A DNA stretch of 64,000 nt from assembly GCF_003797765.1 (NCBI RefSeq), contig NZ_RKMB01000022.1, positions 36,901 to 100,900 on the forward strand, written 5' to 3'. Shown here piece by piece: positions 16,861 to 25,538 of this stretch. The notes below the pieces were generated by a model. It did no database searches and was not told where the DNA came from. It saw only the letters and a list, made by a program, of their open reading frames with translations. The DNA is from Ramlibacter sp. WS9. GTDB taxonomy: Bacteria > Pseudomonadota > Gammaproteobacteria > Burkholderiales > Burkholderiaceae_C. The translations under genes were made by a program, and so were the position numbers. Within the stretch, counting starts at the first letter, position 1; each line of letters begins with the position of its first letter.

Positions 16861-18015
16861 ATGAGCACGATGGAGCGGATTCTTCGCCTGATGGGCGAAA
16901 AGAAGGCGTCGGACGTGTACCTGTCGGCGCACGCGCCGGCGCTGATCAAGATCAACGGCCAGTGCCTGCCGATCAACAACCAGCTGCTGCCGCCGGATGC
17001 CCCCTTGGCGCTGCTGTCCGAGGTGATACCCGCGCGCCGCATCGAGGAACTCGAGGAAACCGGCGAGCTGAACATGGCGCATGCCATCGAAGGCGTCGGC
17101 AATTTCCGGATTTCCGGCATGCGCCAGCGCGGCACCTACGCCATCGTCATTCGCTACATCACGACCGAGATTCCCGCCCTGGCGTCCCTCGGCGTGCCCA
17201 TGATCCTGGCCGACCTGATCATGGAAAAGCGCGGCCTGCTGCTGATGGTGGGCGCCACCGGCGCCGGCAAGAGCACGACGCTCGCGTCGATGATGGACCA
17301 CCGCAACGAAAAGGTGTCGGGGCACATCCTCACCATCGAAGACCCGGTCGAATTCCTGTTCAAGAACAAGAAGTCGGTGGTCAACCAGCGCGAAGTCGGC
17401 AGCGACACGCAGTCGATGCAGACCGCGCTGAAGAACGCGCTGCGCCAGGCGCCCGACGTGATCCTGGTCGGTGAAATCCGCGACCGCGAGACCATGTCCG
17501 CGGCCATCGCGTATGCGCAGTCGGGCCACCTGTGCCTGGCCACCATGCACGCGAACAACAGCTACCAGGCGCTGAACCGCATTCTCTCGTTCTACCCCGT
17601 CGAAGTACGCCCCACCATGCTGGGCGACCTGGCCGCCGCGCTCAAGGCCATCGTGTCGCAGCGTCTTCTGCGCACTGTGCACGGCAGCCGCACGCCGGCC
17701 GTCGAGGTGCTGCTGAACACCAAGCTGATCGCTGAGTTGATCGAGAAAGGCGACTTCTCGGGCATCAAGGAGGCGATGGAGAAATCCATGGCCGAGGGCT
17801 CGCAGACTTTCGAGATGGACATCGCCCGCCTCATCGTGGACGGTTCCGTGGACCGGAAAGAGGGCCTGGCCTACGCCGACTCTCCCACCAACCTCCAATG
17901 GCGCCTGCAGAACGACTTTGCAGCCAAGGTCAGGGGCGACGCCGAAGACGGCCCGTCCGACGACATGGCCGATGAACCGTCGTTCACCGAGATCACGCTC
18001 GACGTGAAACATTAA
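16861..18015 (+). CDS. pilU: PilT/PilU-family type IV pilus retraction ATPase
   Basis: 384 residues. The N-terminal domain (KKASDVYLSAHAPALIKINGQ) and the RecA-like domain are those of PilT/PilU: Walker A GATGAGKST at 131-139, Asp box with TIEDPVEF, Walker B ILVGEIRDRETM and the His box HLCLATMHANN. The C-terminal EGSQTFEMDIARLIVDG and extended tail are more PilU- than PilT-like, so I favour PilU. It would power or assist pilus retraction from the cytoplasm. It is placed between dapD and dapE rather than beside pilT; the 37-base gap to dapE suggests co-transcription with it. Confidence 0.88.
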   Translation: MSTMERILRLMGEKKASDVYLSAHAPALIKINGQCLPINNQLLPPDAPLALLSEVIPARRIEELEETGELNMAHAIEGVGNFRISGMRQRGTYAIVIRYITTEIPALASLGVPMILADLIMEKRGLLLMVGATGAGKSTTLASMMDHRNEKVSGHILTIEDPVEFLFKNKKSVVNQREVGSDTQSMQTALKNALRQAPDVILVGEIRDRETMSAAIAYAQSGHLCLATMHANNSYQALNRILSFYPVEVRPTMLGDLAAALKAIVSQRLLRTVHGSRTPAVEVLLNTKLIAELIEKGDFSGIKEAMEKSMAEGSQTFEMDIARLIVDGSVDRKEGLAYADSPTNLQWRLQNDFAAKVRGDAEDGPSDDMADEPSFTEITLDVKH

Positions 18016-18051
18016 CCCCGTTCGCCCTCTGCTTGCCGAAGGGCCTTTTCG

Positions 18052-19227
18052 ATGACCCGCGCCCTCCATCTCACTGAACAGCTGATCTCTCGCCGGTCCA
18101 TCACGCCGGAAGACGGCAACTGCCAGCAGATCATCGCCGAGCGGCTTGCGCCGCTGGGCTTTGCTTGCAAAACCATCCTGAGCGGGCCCGACACGTTCCG
18201 CGTGACCAACCTTTGGGCCAAGCGCGAGGGGAAGCTCGAAGCGCAGCCCGGCGCCGGGCGCACGGTGGTGTTCGCCGGCCACACCGACGTCGTGCCCACC
18301 GGCCCACTGGACCAATGGACGAGCGACCCTTTCACGCCGTCCCACCGCGACGGCAAGCTGTATGGCCGCGGCGCATCCGACATGAAAACGTCGATCGCGG
18401 CTTTCACGGTGGCCGTGGAAGAGTTCCTGGCGGCGCACCCCGAGCCGGATCTGTCTATCGCTTTTCTCCTGACGAGCGACGAGGAAGGTCCCAGCGTCGA
18501 CGGCACCGTCGTCGTCTGCGACCGCCTCAAGGCGCGCGGCGAGCGGCTCGATTACTGCATCGTGGGCGAACCCTCTTCGGTCGAGCGCGTCGGCGACATG
18601 ATCAAGAACGGCCGGCGCGGCAGCATGAGCGGCAAGCTCACCATCCGCGGCGTGCAGGGGCATATCGCTTATCCGCAGTTGGCAAAGAACCCGATCCATC
18701 TCGCGATGCCCGCACTGGCGGAACTCGCCACCATCGAATGGGATCGGGGCAATGATTTCTTTCAGCCCACCAGCTGGCAGATGAGCAACATCCACGCGGG
18801 CACCGGCGCCGGCAACGTGATCCCGGGCACTCTGGTGGTGGACTTCAACTTCCGCTACTCCACCGAGTCCACGCCGGAAGGCTTGCAAAAGCTCGTGCAC
18901 GAAGTGCTGGACCGCCATGGCCTGGATTGCAGCGTCGATTGGGTCGTGGGCGGCCTGCCTTTCCTCACCACGCCCGGTGACCTGGTCGGCGCCATCCAGG
19001 GCGCCATCCGCGCCGAGACGGGGATCGAGACCGAGTTGTCGACCACGGGCGGCACCAGCGACGGGCGCTTCATCTCGCGCATCTGCCCGCAGGTCGTCGA
19101 GTTCGGGCCGATCAACGCCAGCATCCACAAGATCGACGAGCACGTGGTGGTGGCGGACATCGAGCCGCTGAAAAACATCTATCGCCGCACGCTCGAGAAC
19201 CTCGAAGCCGCATTGGTTCGTTCATGA
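18052..19227 (+). CDS. dapE: Succinyl-diaminopimelate desuccinylase DapE
   Basis: 391 residues, M20 metallopeptidase family. Metal-binding motifs: AGHTDVVPTG (His/Asp), YGRGASDMKTS (Asp) and the catalytic/metal TSDEEGPS (Glu-Glu), with a late SIHKIDEH histidine. It hydrolyses N-succinyl-LL-DAP to LL-DAP, the step after DapC. Its TGA overlaps the prmB ATG by 4 nt. Confidence 0.96.
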   Translation: MTRALHLTEQLISRRSITPEDGNCQQIIAERLAPLGFACKTILSGPDTFRVTNLWAKREGKLEAQPGAGRTVVFAGHTDVVPTGPLDQWTSDPFTPSHRDGKLYGRGASDMKTSIAAFTVAVEEFLAAHPEPDLSIAFLLTSDEEGPSVDGTVVVCDRLKARGERLDYCIVGEPSSVERVGDMIKNGRRGSMSGKLTIRGVQGHIAYPQLAKNPIHLAMPALAELATIEWDRGNDFFQPTSWQMSNIHAGTGAGNVIPGTLVVDFNFRYSTESTPEGLQKLVHEVLDRHGLDCSVDWVVGGLPFLTTPGDLVGAIQGAIRAETGIETELSTTGGTSDGRFISRICPQVVEFGPINASIHKIDEHVVVADIEPLKNIYRRTLENLEAALVRS

Positions 19228-20093
19228 CGCTACTTGAACTGGTGGAGTCGAGCGCGGCGCTGCTCGATCAGGCCGGCGTAGGTTTCGGCCATGGCACGAC
19301 GAATGCGTTCGACGAAGCGGCGTGGCTCGTTCTGTGGCAACTGGGTTTGCCGCTCGACGACCTCGATGGCGTTGCCGAGATGTCCGTGTCGCCGCAGCAG
19401 CAAGACAGCGTCAACGAGCTGGTCGCCGAGCGCATCGCGTCCCGCAAGCCCGCCGCCTACCTGACGCGCGAAGCTTGGCTGCAGGGCGTGCCCTTCTACG
19501 TGGACGAGCGCAGCATCGTGCCGCGCAGCTTCATCGCGGAACTGCTGGCCGACGGCAGCTTCGACACCTGGCTGGGCGAACACACCCAGCGTGTGCTGGA
19601 CCTGTGCACTGGCAATGGCAGCCTGGCGGTCCTCGCCGCCATGACCTTTCCCGAAGTCACCGTCGACGGCGCGGACATTTCAGCGGAGGCGCTGGAAGTG
19701 GCCCGCATCAATGTCGACAAGCACAGCCTGACCGATCGCGTACATCTGCTGCAATCCGATGGGCTGCAATCGGTGCGGGGACCTTACGACCTGATCCTTT
19801 GCAACCCGCCCTACGTCAATGCGTTGAGCATGTCGCAGCTGCCCCAGGAATACCGCGCCGAGCCAGAGCTCGCCCTGGCGGGCGGCGCGGACGGCATGGA
19901 CTTCATCCGCGCGCTGCTTCGCGACGCGCCGGCGCACATGCGCGAGCAGGCGGTGCTGGTGCTGGAGATCGGCAACGAGCGCGAGAACTTCGAAGCCGCG
20001 TTTCCCAAGCTGGAAGTCGTCTGGCTGGAAACGAGCGCGGGCGAAAACCAGGTGCTACTGGTCACCCGTGAGGAATTGTCACTGCGGGCTTGA
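19224..20093 (+). CDS. prmB: Ribosomal protein L3 glutamine N5-methyltransferase PrmB
   Basis: 289 residues. An N-terminal helical domain is followed by a SAM-binding Rossmann domain with VLDLCTGNGSLAVL and the signature LILCNPPYVNA (NPPY), which binds the target glutamine. The PVPFYVDERSIVPRSF-type segment (here GVPFYVDERSIVPRS) separates PrmB from PrmC, which has VLIPRPxTE. It methylates L3 during ribosome assembly. Coupled to dapE by a 4-nt overlap. Confidence 0.93.
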   Translation: MTLLELVESSAALLDQAGVGFGHGTTNAFDEAAWLVLWQLGLPLDDLDGVAEMSVSPQQQDSVNELVAERIASRKPAAYLTREAWLQGVPFYVDERSIVPRSFIAELLADGSFDTWLGEHTQRVLDLCTGNGSLAVLAAMTFPEVTVDGADISAEALEVARINVDKHSLTDRVHLLQSDGLQSVRGPYDLILCNPPYVNALSMSQLPQEYRAEPELALAGGADGMDFIRALLRDAPAHMREQAVLVLEIGNERENFEAAFPKLEVVWLETSAGENQVLLVTREELSLRA

Positions 20094-20131
20094 CCCCCTC
20101 GCCCCTCTGGGGAGAGGGCTGGGGTGAGGGG
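20093..20131. repeat. GC-rich CCCCTC/GAGGGG intergenic repeat
   Basis: The gap between prmB and the PLP gene is nearly filled by a CCCTCGCCCCTCTGGGGAGAG-type sequence followed by GGCTGGGGTGAGGGG, able to fold through CCCTCT-GGGG-AGAGGG. This matches the style of the CCCTCACCCC/GGGGTGAGGG intergenic repeats scattered in many proteobacterial genomes. No second copy is present in this window. Confidence 0.55.
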
Positions 20132-20132
20132 C

Positions 20133-21422
20133 ATGACCGACAATACACCCATGACCCGAGATATCACCACCCGCATCCTCCACGCCGACCGGCTGGGCGC
20201 GGTCGAGCATGGCGCCATCCTCAAGCCGCTGCACATCGCGACGGCCTATGGCTATGCCACGGCCGAAGAACTGACGGCCGTTTTCCAGGGCCAGCAAAGC
20301 GGCCATGTCTACGGCCGCCAGGGCAACCCCACCACGCAGGCGCTGGAAGCCAAGATCAGCCTGATGGAGGACGCCGTCGGGACGGTGTGCTTCGCCACCG
20401 GCATGGCGGCCATCTGTTCGACCATGATGGCCTTGCTCAAGAGCGGCGACCACGTGGTGGCCAGCCGCTTCCTGTTCGGCAATACCGCCAGCTGGATGGG
20501 CACGCTGTCGCAGCTCGGCTGCGAAGTGACGCTCGTCGATGCGACCGAGGCGGTCAATGTCGAACAGGCCCTGCGGCCCGAAACACGCATGGTGTTCGTG
20601 GAAACAGTCGCCAATCCGCGCACGCAGGTGGCGGATCTGGAAGGCATTGGCCAACTGTGCCAACAGCGCGGACTGCTCTACATCGTGGACAGCACCATGA
20701 GCACGCCGGCACTGTTCCAACCCAAAGCCGTGGGCGCTTCGCTGGTGCTGCATTCGCTCAGCAAGTCGATCTGCGGCCACGGCAACGCGCTGGGCGGCTC
20801 CATTTCCGATACGGGCCTGTATGACTGGGACAAGTACCCGAACCTCATGCCCGCCTACCGAAAAGGCCCGCCCACGGCGTGGGGCCTGCTGCAGATCCGC
20901 AAGAAGGGCCTGCGCGACATGGGCGCGACGCTGAGCGCGGAACACGGCCACCGCATCGCGGCGGGCGCGGAAACACTGCCGCTGCGCATGGAGCGTGCTT
21001 GCGCCAATGCGCGGGCCTTGGCCGAATGGCTGGAAGCCCAGCCGCTGGTGTCGAAGGTGCATTACCCGGGCCTCACTAGCCATCCGCAACACGCACGCGC
21101 CAAGGCGCTGTTCAAGGACGCCGGTGCCCTGCTGAGCTTCGAGACCGTCGAGGGTGTCGACCCCTTCGAGGTGCTCAATGCGCTGGATCTGGTGATCAAG
21201 TCCAGCCACCTCGGAGACAACCGGACGCTCGCGATCCCCGTGGCCCGCACCATCTTCTGGGAGATGGGCGCCGAGCAGCGCGAAAGCATGGACATCGCCG
21301 ATTCGCTGATCCGCGTGTCGGTCGGCATCGAAGCACAACAAGACTTGCTGGACGACTTTGCCCAGGCCTTTGCCACATTGAATGGATCCCGGAATCAATC
21401 CGGGATGACAGGAACCAAGTGA
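20133..21422 (+). CDS. Cys/Met metabolism PLP-dependent enzyme (cystathionine gamma-synthase family)
   Basis: 429 residues from the ATG at 20133; ATGs at 20124 and 20151 are also possible, the first lying inside the repeat. Family marks: Y-G-R-x-G-N-P-T (VYGRQGNPTTQALE), the ATGMAAI segment, YIVDSTMSTPALFQP and the PLP lysine in LVLHSLSKSICGHG. It is longer than MetB/MetC and resembles O-acetylhomoserine sulfhydrylase-like or methionine gamma-lyase-like members; the exact reaction is not decidable. The last ~11 codons run through a palindromic repeat (21386-21406), so the C-terminal tail NGSRNQSGMTGTK is probably a late addition. Its stop overlaps the next gene's GTG. Confidence 0.88.
   Translation: MTDNTPMTRDITTRILHADRLGAVEHGAILKPLHIATAYGYATAEELTAVFQGQQSGHVYGRQGNPTTQALEAKISLMEDAVGTVCFATGMAAICSTMMALLKSGDHVVASRFLFGNTASWMGTLSQLGCEVTLVDATEAVNVEQALRPETRMVFVETVANPRTQVADLEGIGQLCQQRGLLYIVDSTMSTPALFQPKAVGASLVLHSLSKSICGHGNALGGSISDTGLYDWDKYPNLMPAYRKGPPTAWGLLQIRKKGLRDMGATLSAEHGHRIAAGAETLPLRMERACANARALAEWLEAQPLVSKVHYPGLTSHPQHARAKALFKDAGALLSFETVEGVDPFEVLNALDLVIKSSHLGDNRTLAIPVARTIFWEMGAEQRESMDIADSLIRVSVGIEAQQDLLDDFAQAFATLNGSRNQSGMTGTK
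21386..21406. repeat. Palindromic element inside the 3' coding end
   Basis: ATCCCGG-AATCAAT-CCGGGAT: 7-bp perfect arms and a 7-base loop. It belongs to the style of dispersed 'GGATCCCGG...CCGGGATGACA' palindromes usually found between genes in alpha- and betaproteobacteria. Here it is translated as part of the PLP enzyme's tail and lies 13 bases before the ABC-F start codon. Confidence 0.7.
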
Positions 21423-23395
21423 TTTTTCTGCGTAACCTGATCCTTCGCCGCAGCGCGAAGGTGCTGCTGGACAACGTGTCCGTGACGATCAACCCCGGCG
21501 AAAAAGTCGGCCTGGTGGGGCGCAACGGCGCCGGCAAATCGACCTTGTTCGGCCTTCTCAACGGCACGTTGCACGAGGACAGCGGCGACTTCTCCATGCC
21601 CGCGCAATGGCGTCTGGGCCAGGTCGCGCAGAACATGCCTGAGACCGAAGAGTCGGCTACCGACTTCGTGCTGGGCGGCGACACACGCCTGATGGAACTG
21701 CGAGAGGCGCTCTCACGCGCCGAAACGGCGCATGACCAGGACATGGACAACCACGACCTGGGGATGGAGATCGCGCACCTGCACTCCGATCTCGCGGACG
21801 CGGGCGAGCACGACGCCGTGCCGCGCGCGCAGGCGCTGATCCTGGGCCTGGGTTTCAAAACGCACGAGCTGGAACATCCCGTCAACAGCTTCTCCGGGGG
21901 ATGGCGCATGCGCCTGCAATTGGCGCGCGCGCTGATGTGCCCGTCGGACCTGCTGCTGCTGGACGAACCCACCAACCACTTGGACCTCGATGCATTGGTG
22001 TGGCTGGAAGCGTGGCTCAAGCGCTATGCCGGCACGATGATCGTCATCAGCCATGACCGCGAATTTCTCGATGCCGTGACCGACGTCACGCTGCACATCG
22101 AGCGCCAACAGCTCACGCGCTACGGCGGCAACTACAGCGCCTTCGAAACCCTGCGTTCGCAGCAGCTCGAACTGCAGCAGTCTGCGTTCTCGAAGCAGAA
22201 GGAAAAGATCGCTCACCTGCAGAAGTTCATCGACCGCTTCAAGGCGAAGGCGTCCAAGGCCAAGCAGGCCCAGAGCCGGGTCAAGGCTCTGGAGCGCATG
22301 GAGAAGATCGCGCCGGTGCTGGCCGACGCCGAGTTCACGTTCGAGTTCAAGGAGCCGGCCAACCTGCCGAACCCGATGCTCGCGATCACCGACGGCCAGT
22401 TCGGCTACGTGGTGGACGACGAGCCCAAGCTGATCGTCGGCGGCGTCAGCAAGTCCGTGATGGCCGGCCAGCGCATCGGCATCCTGGGCGCCAACGGCCA
22501 GGGCAAGTCGACGCTGGTGAAGTCCATCGCGCGCGACCTGCCCGCGCTGGGCGGCACCATCACCGAAGGCAAGGGCCTGAATATTGGCTACTTCGCGCAA
22601 CAGGAGCTGGACGTGCTGCGGCCCGGCGACACGCCCCTGGAACACATGTTCCGCCTGGCGCGTGAGCTCGGCCCCAACTCGGGCGAATCGGGCCGCGAGC
22701 AGGACCTGCGCAACTTCCTCGGCACCTTCAACTTCACGGGCGACATGGTCAAGCAGACCGTGGGCACGATGAGCGGCGGCGAGAAAGCGCGGTTGGTGCT
22801 GGCCATGATGGTTTGGCAGCGCCCCAACCTGCTGCTGCTGGACGAGCCGACCAACCACCTGGACCTGGCGACGCGCGAGGCGTTGTCGATGGCGCTCAAC
22901 GAGTTCGAAGGCACGGTGATGCTGGTGAGCCACGACCGAGCCTTGCTGCGCGCCGTGTGCGACGAGTTCTGGCTGGTGGGCCGCGGCAAGGTGTCGCCGT
23001 TCGACGGCGACCTGGACGACTACCAGAAATATCTGCTGGACGAAGCCAAGCGCCTGCGCGAAGTGGCCAAGCAGGAAGCGATCGCCGCGGCACCCCCGCC
23101 CGCTGCGCCCGTGCAAGACACCCGCAAGCAGGATGCGCAGCTGCGGCAGCAGCAGAGTGCGCGCACCAAGCCGCTCAAGCGCGAACTGGAGCAGGCCGAA
23201 AAGAAGATGGCCGACCTCAACGCCGAGAAGGCCGGCCTGGAGGCGCGCATGGCAACTGCCCTGCCCCCGGCCGAGATCGCCCGCGCGGGCAAGCGCATGA
23301 AGGAGCTGAGCGACGAACTCCACGCGCTCGAGGAGCGTTGGCTGGCCGTATCGCAACAGATCGAAGCGATGCAGGCAGGCGCCGTTACCTCTTGA
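21419..23395 (+). CDS. ABC-F ATPase (YheS/Uup-like)
   Basis: 658 residues from a GTG at 21419 that overlaps the previous stop (GTGA). Two ABC domains without membrane parts: Walker A GRNGAGKST and GANGQGKST, signatures SGGWRMRLQLARAL and MSGGEKARLVLAM, and twin LLLLDEPTNHLDL Walker B/H regions, joined by a charged linker (FSKQKEKIAHLQKFIDRF). A C-terminal coiled coil (about 555-650) resembles the Uup/YheS tail. ABC-F proteins act on the ribosome. YheS-like is the best fit; the precise role is unproven. Its 3' end overlaps the convergent TylF-type gene by 11 nt. Confidence 0.92.
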   Translation: MIFLRNLILRRSAKVLLDNVSVTINPGEKVGLVGRNGAGKSTLFGLLNGTLHEDSGDFSMPAQWRLGQVAQNMPETEESATDFVLGGDTRLMELREALSRAETAHDQDMDNHDLGMEIAHLHSDLADAGEHDAVPRAQALILGLGFKTHELEHPVNSFSGGWRMRLQLARALMCPSDLLLLDEPTNHLDLDALVWLEAWLKRYAGTMIVISHDREFLDAVTDVTLHIERQQLTRYGGNYSAFETLRSQQLELQQSAFSKQKEKIAHLQKFIDRFKAKASKAKQAQSRVKALERMEKIAPVLADAEFTFEFKEPANLPNPMLAITDGQFGYVVDDEPKLIVGGVSKSVMAGQRIGILGANGQGKSTLVKSIARDLPALGGTITEGKGLNIGYFAQQELDVLRPGDTPLEHMFRLARELGPNSGESGREQDLRNFLGTFNFTGDMVKQTVGTMSGGEKARLVLAMMVWQRPNLLLLDEPTNHLDLATREALSMALNEFEGTVMLVSHDRALLRAVCDEFWLVGRGKVSPFDGDLDDYQKYLLDEAKRLREVAKQEAIAAAPPPAAPVQDTRKQDAQLRQQQSARTKPLKRELEQAEKKMADLNAEKAGLEARMATALPPAEIARAGKRMKELSDELHALEERWLAVSQQIEAMQAGAVTS

Positions 23396-24203
23396 GAACC
23401 AGACCCTGGCCGGTAGGCAGCGGAAACACTCGATAGCCGCGTTTGTCAAGCCAGGCGTCCTCAGCGACCTTCTGGACCCGGTAGACTCCCGACCACTCGT
23501 AGTCGTCAAGGATCACGATGCCACCTGGAACGACACGGTCGAACAGCATCTCCAACACGGCGATCTCCGCCTCGGCGCTGTTCAAGTCGATGTGCAGGTA
23601 CGAGATCGCAGGCGGTAACCCTTGGGTGAAGCTTTCCGGAATCAAGCCTTTGATGAGCCTGACCTGCGGATAACCGTCGAACCGCGAGATAACCTCCTCG
23701 TACAAACCTGCCTCCTGGCCGGGGAAGGCATGGCCAGGTACCGGGTTGTAGTCGAACGTGTCGTAGCCGAAAAAACGCTTTGGGAAGGCTCTGCCACCAA
23801 GATAGTCCATCACGGTCTTGATGCCCGTGCCGCGATAGACACCGCACTCCACGAAGTCGCCATTCAGATGGACACAGTGATAACCCGCGCACGCGAGCAC
23901 GTACCTGCGCCACAAGATGGTGTGATCGGCGTCGTTCTGCAAATTGGCCTTCCAAGCCTCGCAGAACGGGCCATCCCCGAGTGCGGAATTGTTGCGGCCC
24001 CACGTGATCAGGTTGTCCCCGGAATACACGCCGGGCGGCATGAGCGTCAGCAACTCCTGCAACAGTTCCGTGAAGCGTTTGGGGTCGGCAAGTCCCCAAT
24101 TCAACGGGGAGACAAAGTTTTCGGGGTGGGCGGAAGGTGCGGATCGCTCTGGCAACACCAGCTCACGCCGGACGCCCAGGAACCTTGCAAGCAGTTCTTT
24201 CAA
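23385..24203 (-). CDS. TylF/MycF-family methyltransferase
   Basis: 272 residues. The conserved FVECGVYRGTGIKTVMDYL (SAM motif I with an acidic-Cys-Gly-Val core), FFGYDTF, ISYLHIDLNSAE and VPGGIVILDDYEW (metal-binding DD) match the macrocin O-methyltransferase family, Mg2+-dependent sugar O-methylases. In non-antibiotic bacteria such genes usually sit in surface-glycan clusters. Here it follows the mshI-N arm after 81 bases on the same strand, so it may be expressed with the pilus genes; whether it modifies a glycan on pilin is speculation. Codon use looks a little less GC-rich than neighbouring housekeeping genes. Confidence 0.82.
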   Translation of the reverse strand: MKELLARFLGVRRELVLPERSAPSAHPENFVSPLNWGLADPKRFTELLQELLTLMPPGVYSGDNLITWGRNNSALGDGPFCEAWKANLQNDADHTILWRRYVLACAGYHCVHLNGDFVECGVYRGTGIKTVMDYLGGRAFPKRFFGYDTFDYNPVPGHAFPGQEAGLYEEVISRFDGYPQVRLIKGLIPESFTQGLPPAISYLHIDLNSAEAEIAVLEMLFDRVVPGGIVILDDYEWSGVYRVQKVAEDAWLDKRGYRVFPLPTGQGLVLKR

Positions 24204-24284
24204 TCAAATTCCCTCTGCACCCGCGTCTGAAGGAGTGCTTGAGACATTGTGCCATCGCGACCGTCCGATCCAGTGAAACCCAGC

Positions 24285-25538
24285 TTAGCGCTTCAGCTGA
24301 CTCAGCCGCTGGTCCACAAAGGCAATGAACGCGGGCGGCAGCTGCCCGCCGTCTTTGGCGCGCTGGAAAGCTTCGGCAGCGTCCTGTCCCTTGCCGATGG
24401 CCTGCAGGGAAATGCCGATGCCGACCAGCCAGTTGGGCATGCCCGGCTCGATGCGCAGCGCCGCGAGGTAATGCTTCACCGCCTCGTCGTGGCGCCCTGC
24501 CCGCTGCAGCAAGGCGGCGTAGAAGGCGTGATAGGCGCCGTCTTCGGACGCAGACGGCAATCCCTGCTCCAGCGTGGCGGTCGCGCCATTCGCATCGGCG
24601 TTCTCCAACTGCAGGCGCGCGAGATTCATCCACAAGCCGCTGTGGTCGGGCGACAGCTTCACGCCTTCGCGCAGCAGCGCCGAAGCTTCGCTGAGGTTGC
24701 TGGCCTCTACATGCAGGCCCACGAGGAGTTGGCGCGCGGGCGCATTGCGGGGCGAGGCCACGAGCGATTCGGCCAGCGCTGCGCGGGCTTCCTTGCTGCG
24801 GCCCTGCTGCGACAGCACGACGGCCCGCTTGTACATGTTGTCGGACAGCTGCTGGGGACTCACCGTCTTCTGCGACTGCGCTTCTGCGGCACTGACTTTG
24901 ACTGCCGGTTTGTCCATCGGCTTTTCGGCGGGCGCATCGGCGGGAAGAGGCTCCGCAACCGCGACGGCCCTCTTGGTGACGCCCGCCATTGCCACGACCT
25001 TGATGCCCTCTTGCACCGGGCGCACGGCAACCACCGGGCGCTCGGCCTGCTCGACCTTCGGCGCCTGTAGCCTGGGCGAGGCTGCAGCGACAACCTTGGC
25101 AGGCTCCGGTGGTACAGCTCGCGCGATGACTGGTGCGACGGCCGGCGCGGGAGCGGGTGCAACAACTGCAGCCACAACGGGCGCGGCGACTGGAGCGGCA
25201 GCCACGGCCATGGGTACCGCTACAGGTACAGGCGCAGCGACCGGCACTGGCGCAGCCATTGCCACAGGCGCCGCCGCAACCACGGTCGGCACCGGCTTCG
25301 CCGCAGGTTGCGGCGCCGGAACAGCTGCGACGACGGGTCGTTTGGATTCCGACGGCATCATCAGCATCCAGAGGCCGGCGGCGGCGACCACCGGCAGGAT
25401 CAACGCAACAGGAATCAGCCATCGGGCCCGGTTAGGCAGCGGCATCACGGACCGGATCTCGGTCGACATCGGTTCGTTGCCGGCACCCTGGCCCTGGCGC
25501 TGTTCGAGGTCTTGCAGCAATTTGTTGATCAAGCTCAT
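24285..25538 (-). CDS. mshN: MSHA biogenesis protein MshN (TPR protein)
   Basis: 417 residues starting at MSLINKLLQDLEQR (ATG at 25538), the typical MshN opening; that ATG overlaps the mshM stop by 4 nt. A membrane anchor (about 35-55) is followed by an Ala/Val/Pro-rich low-complexity spacer (about 60-150) and TPR-like repeats in the C-terminal half (SQQGRSKEARAALAESL, GRHDEAVKHYLAALRIEPGM, AIGKGQDAAEAFQRA). It is thought to act in pilus assembly at the inner membrane, facing the periplasm. The spacer DNA around 25.1-25.3 kb is repetitive GCN codons. Confidence 0.88.
   Translation of the reverse strand: MSLINKLLQDLEQRQGQGAGNEPMSTEIRSVMPLPNRARWLIPVALILPVVAAAGLWMLMMPSESKRPVVAAVPAPQPAAKPVPTVVAAAPVAMAAPVPVAAPVPVAVPMAVAAAPVAAPVVAAVVAPAPAPAVAPVIARAVPPEPAKVVAAASPRLQAPKVEQAERPVVAVRPVQEGIKVVAMAGVTKRAVAVAEPLPADAPAEKPMDKPAVKVSAAEAQSQKTVSPQQLSDNMYKRAVVLSQQGRSKEARAALAESLVASPRNAPARQLLVGLHVEASNLSEASALLREGVKLSPDHSGLWMNLARLQLENADANGATATLEQGLPSASEDGAYHAFYAALLQRAGRHDEAVKHYLAALRIEPGMPNWLVGIGISLQAIGKGQDAAEAFQRAKDGGQLPPAFIAFVDQRLSQLKR

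Noticed and set aside
16762..19143. 793-codon minus-strand frame opposite the PilU-like gene and dapE
   Set aside because: No motifs; both plus-strand genes are complete with family signatures.
21713..23509. 598-codon minus-strand frame opposite the ABC-F gene
   Set aside because: Shadow of a clear ABC-F gene; low-complexity Arg/His/Gln/Val content.
25130..25330. Short tandem-like GCA/GTA/CCG DNA that resembles a repeat array
   Set aside because: It encodes the Ala/Val/Pro linker of MshN; units are not a CRISPR or transposon repeat.
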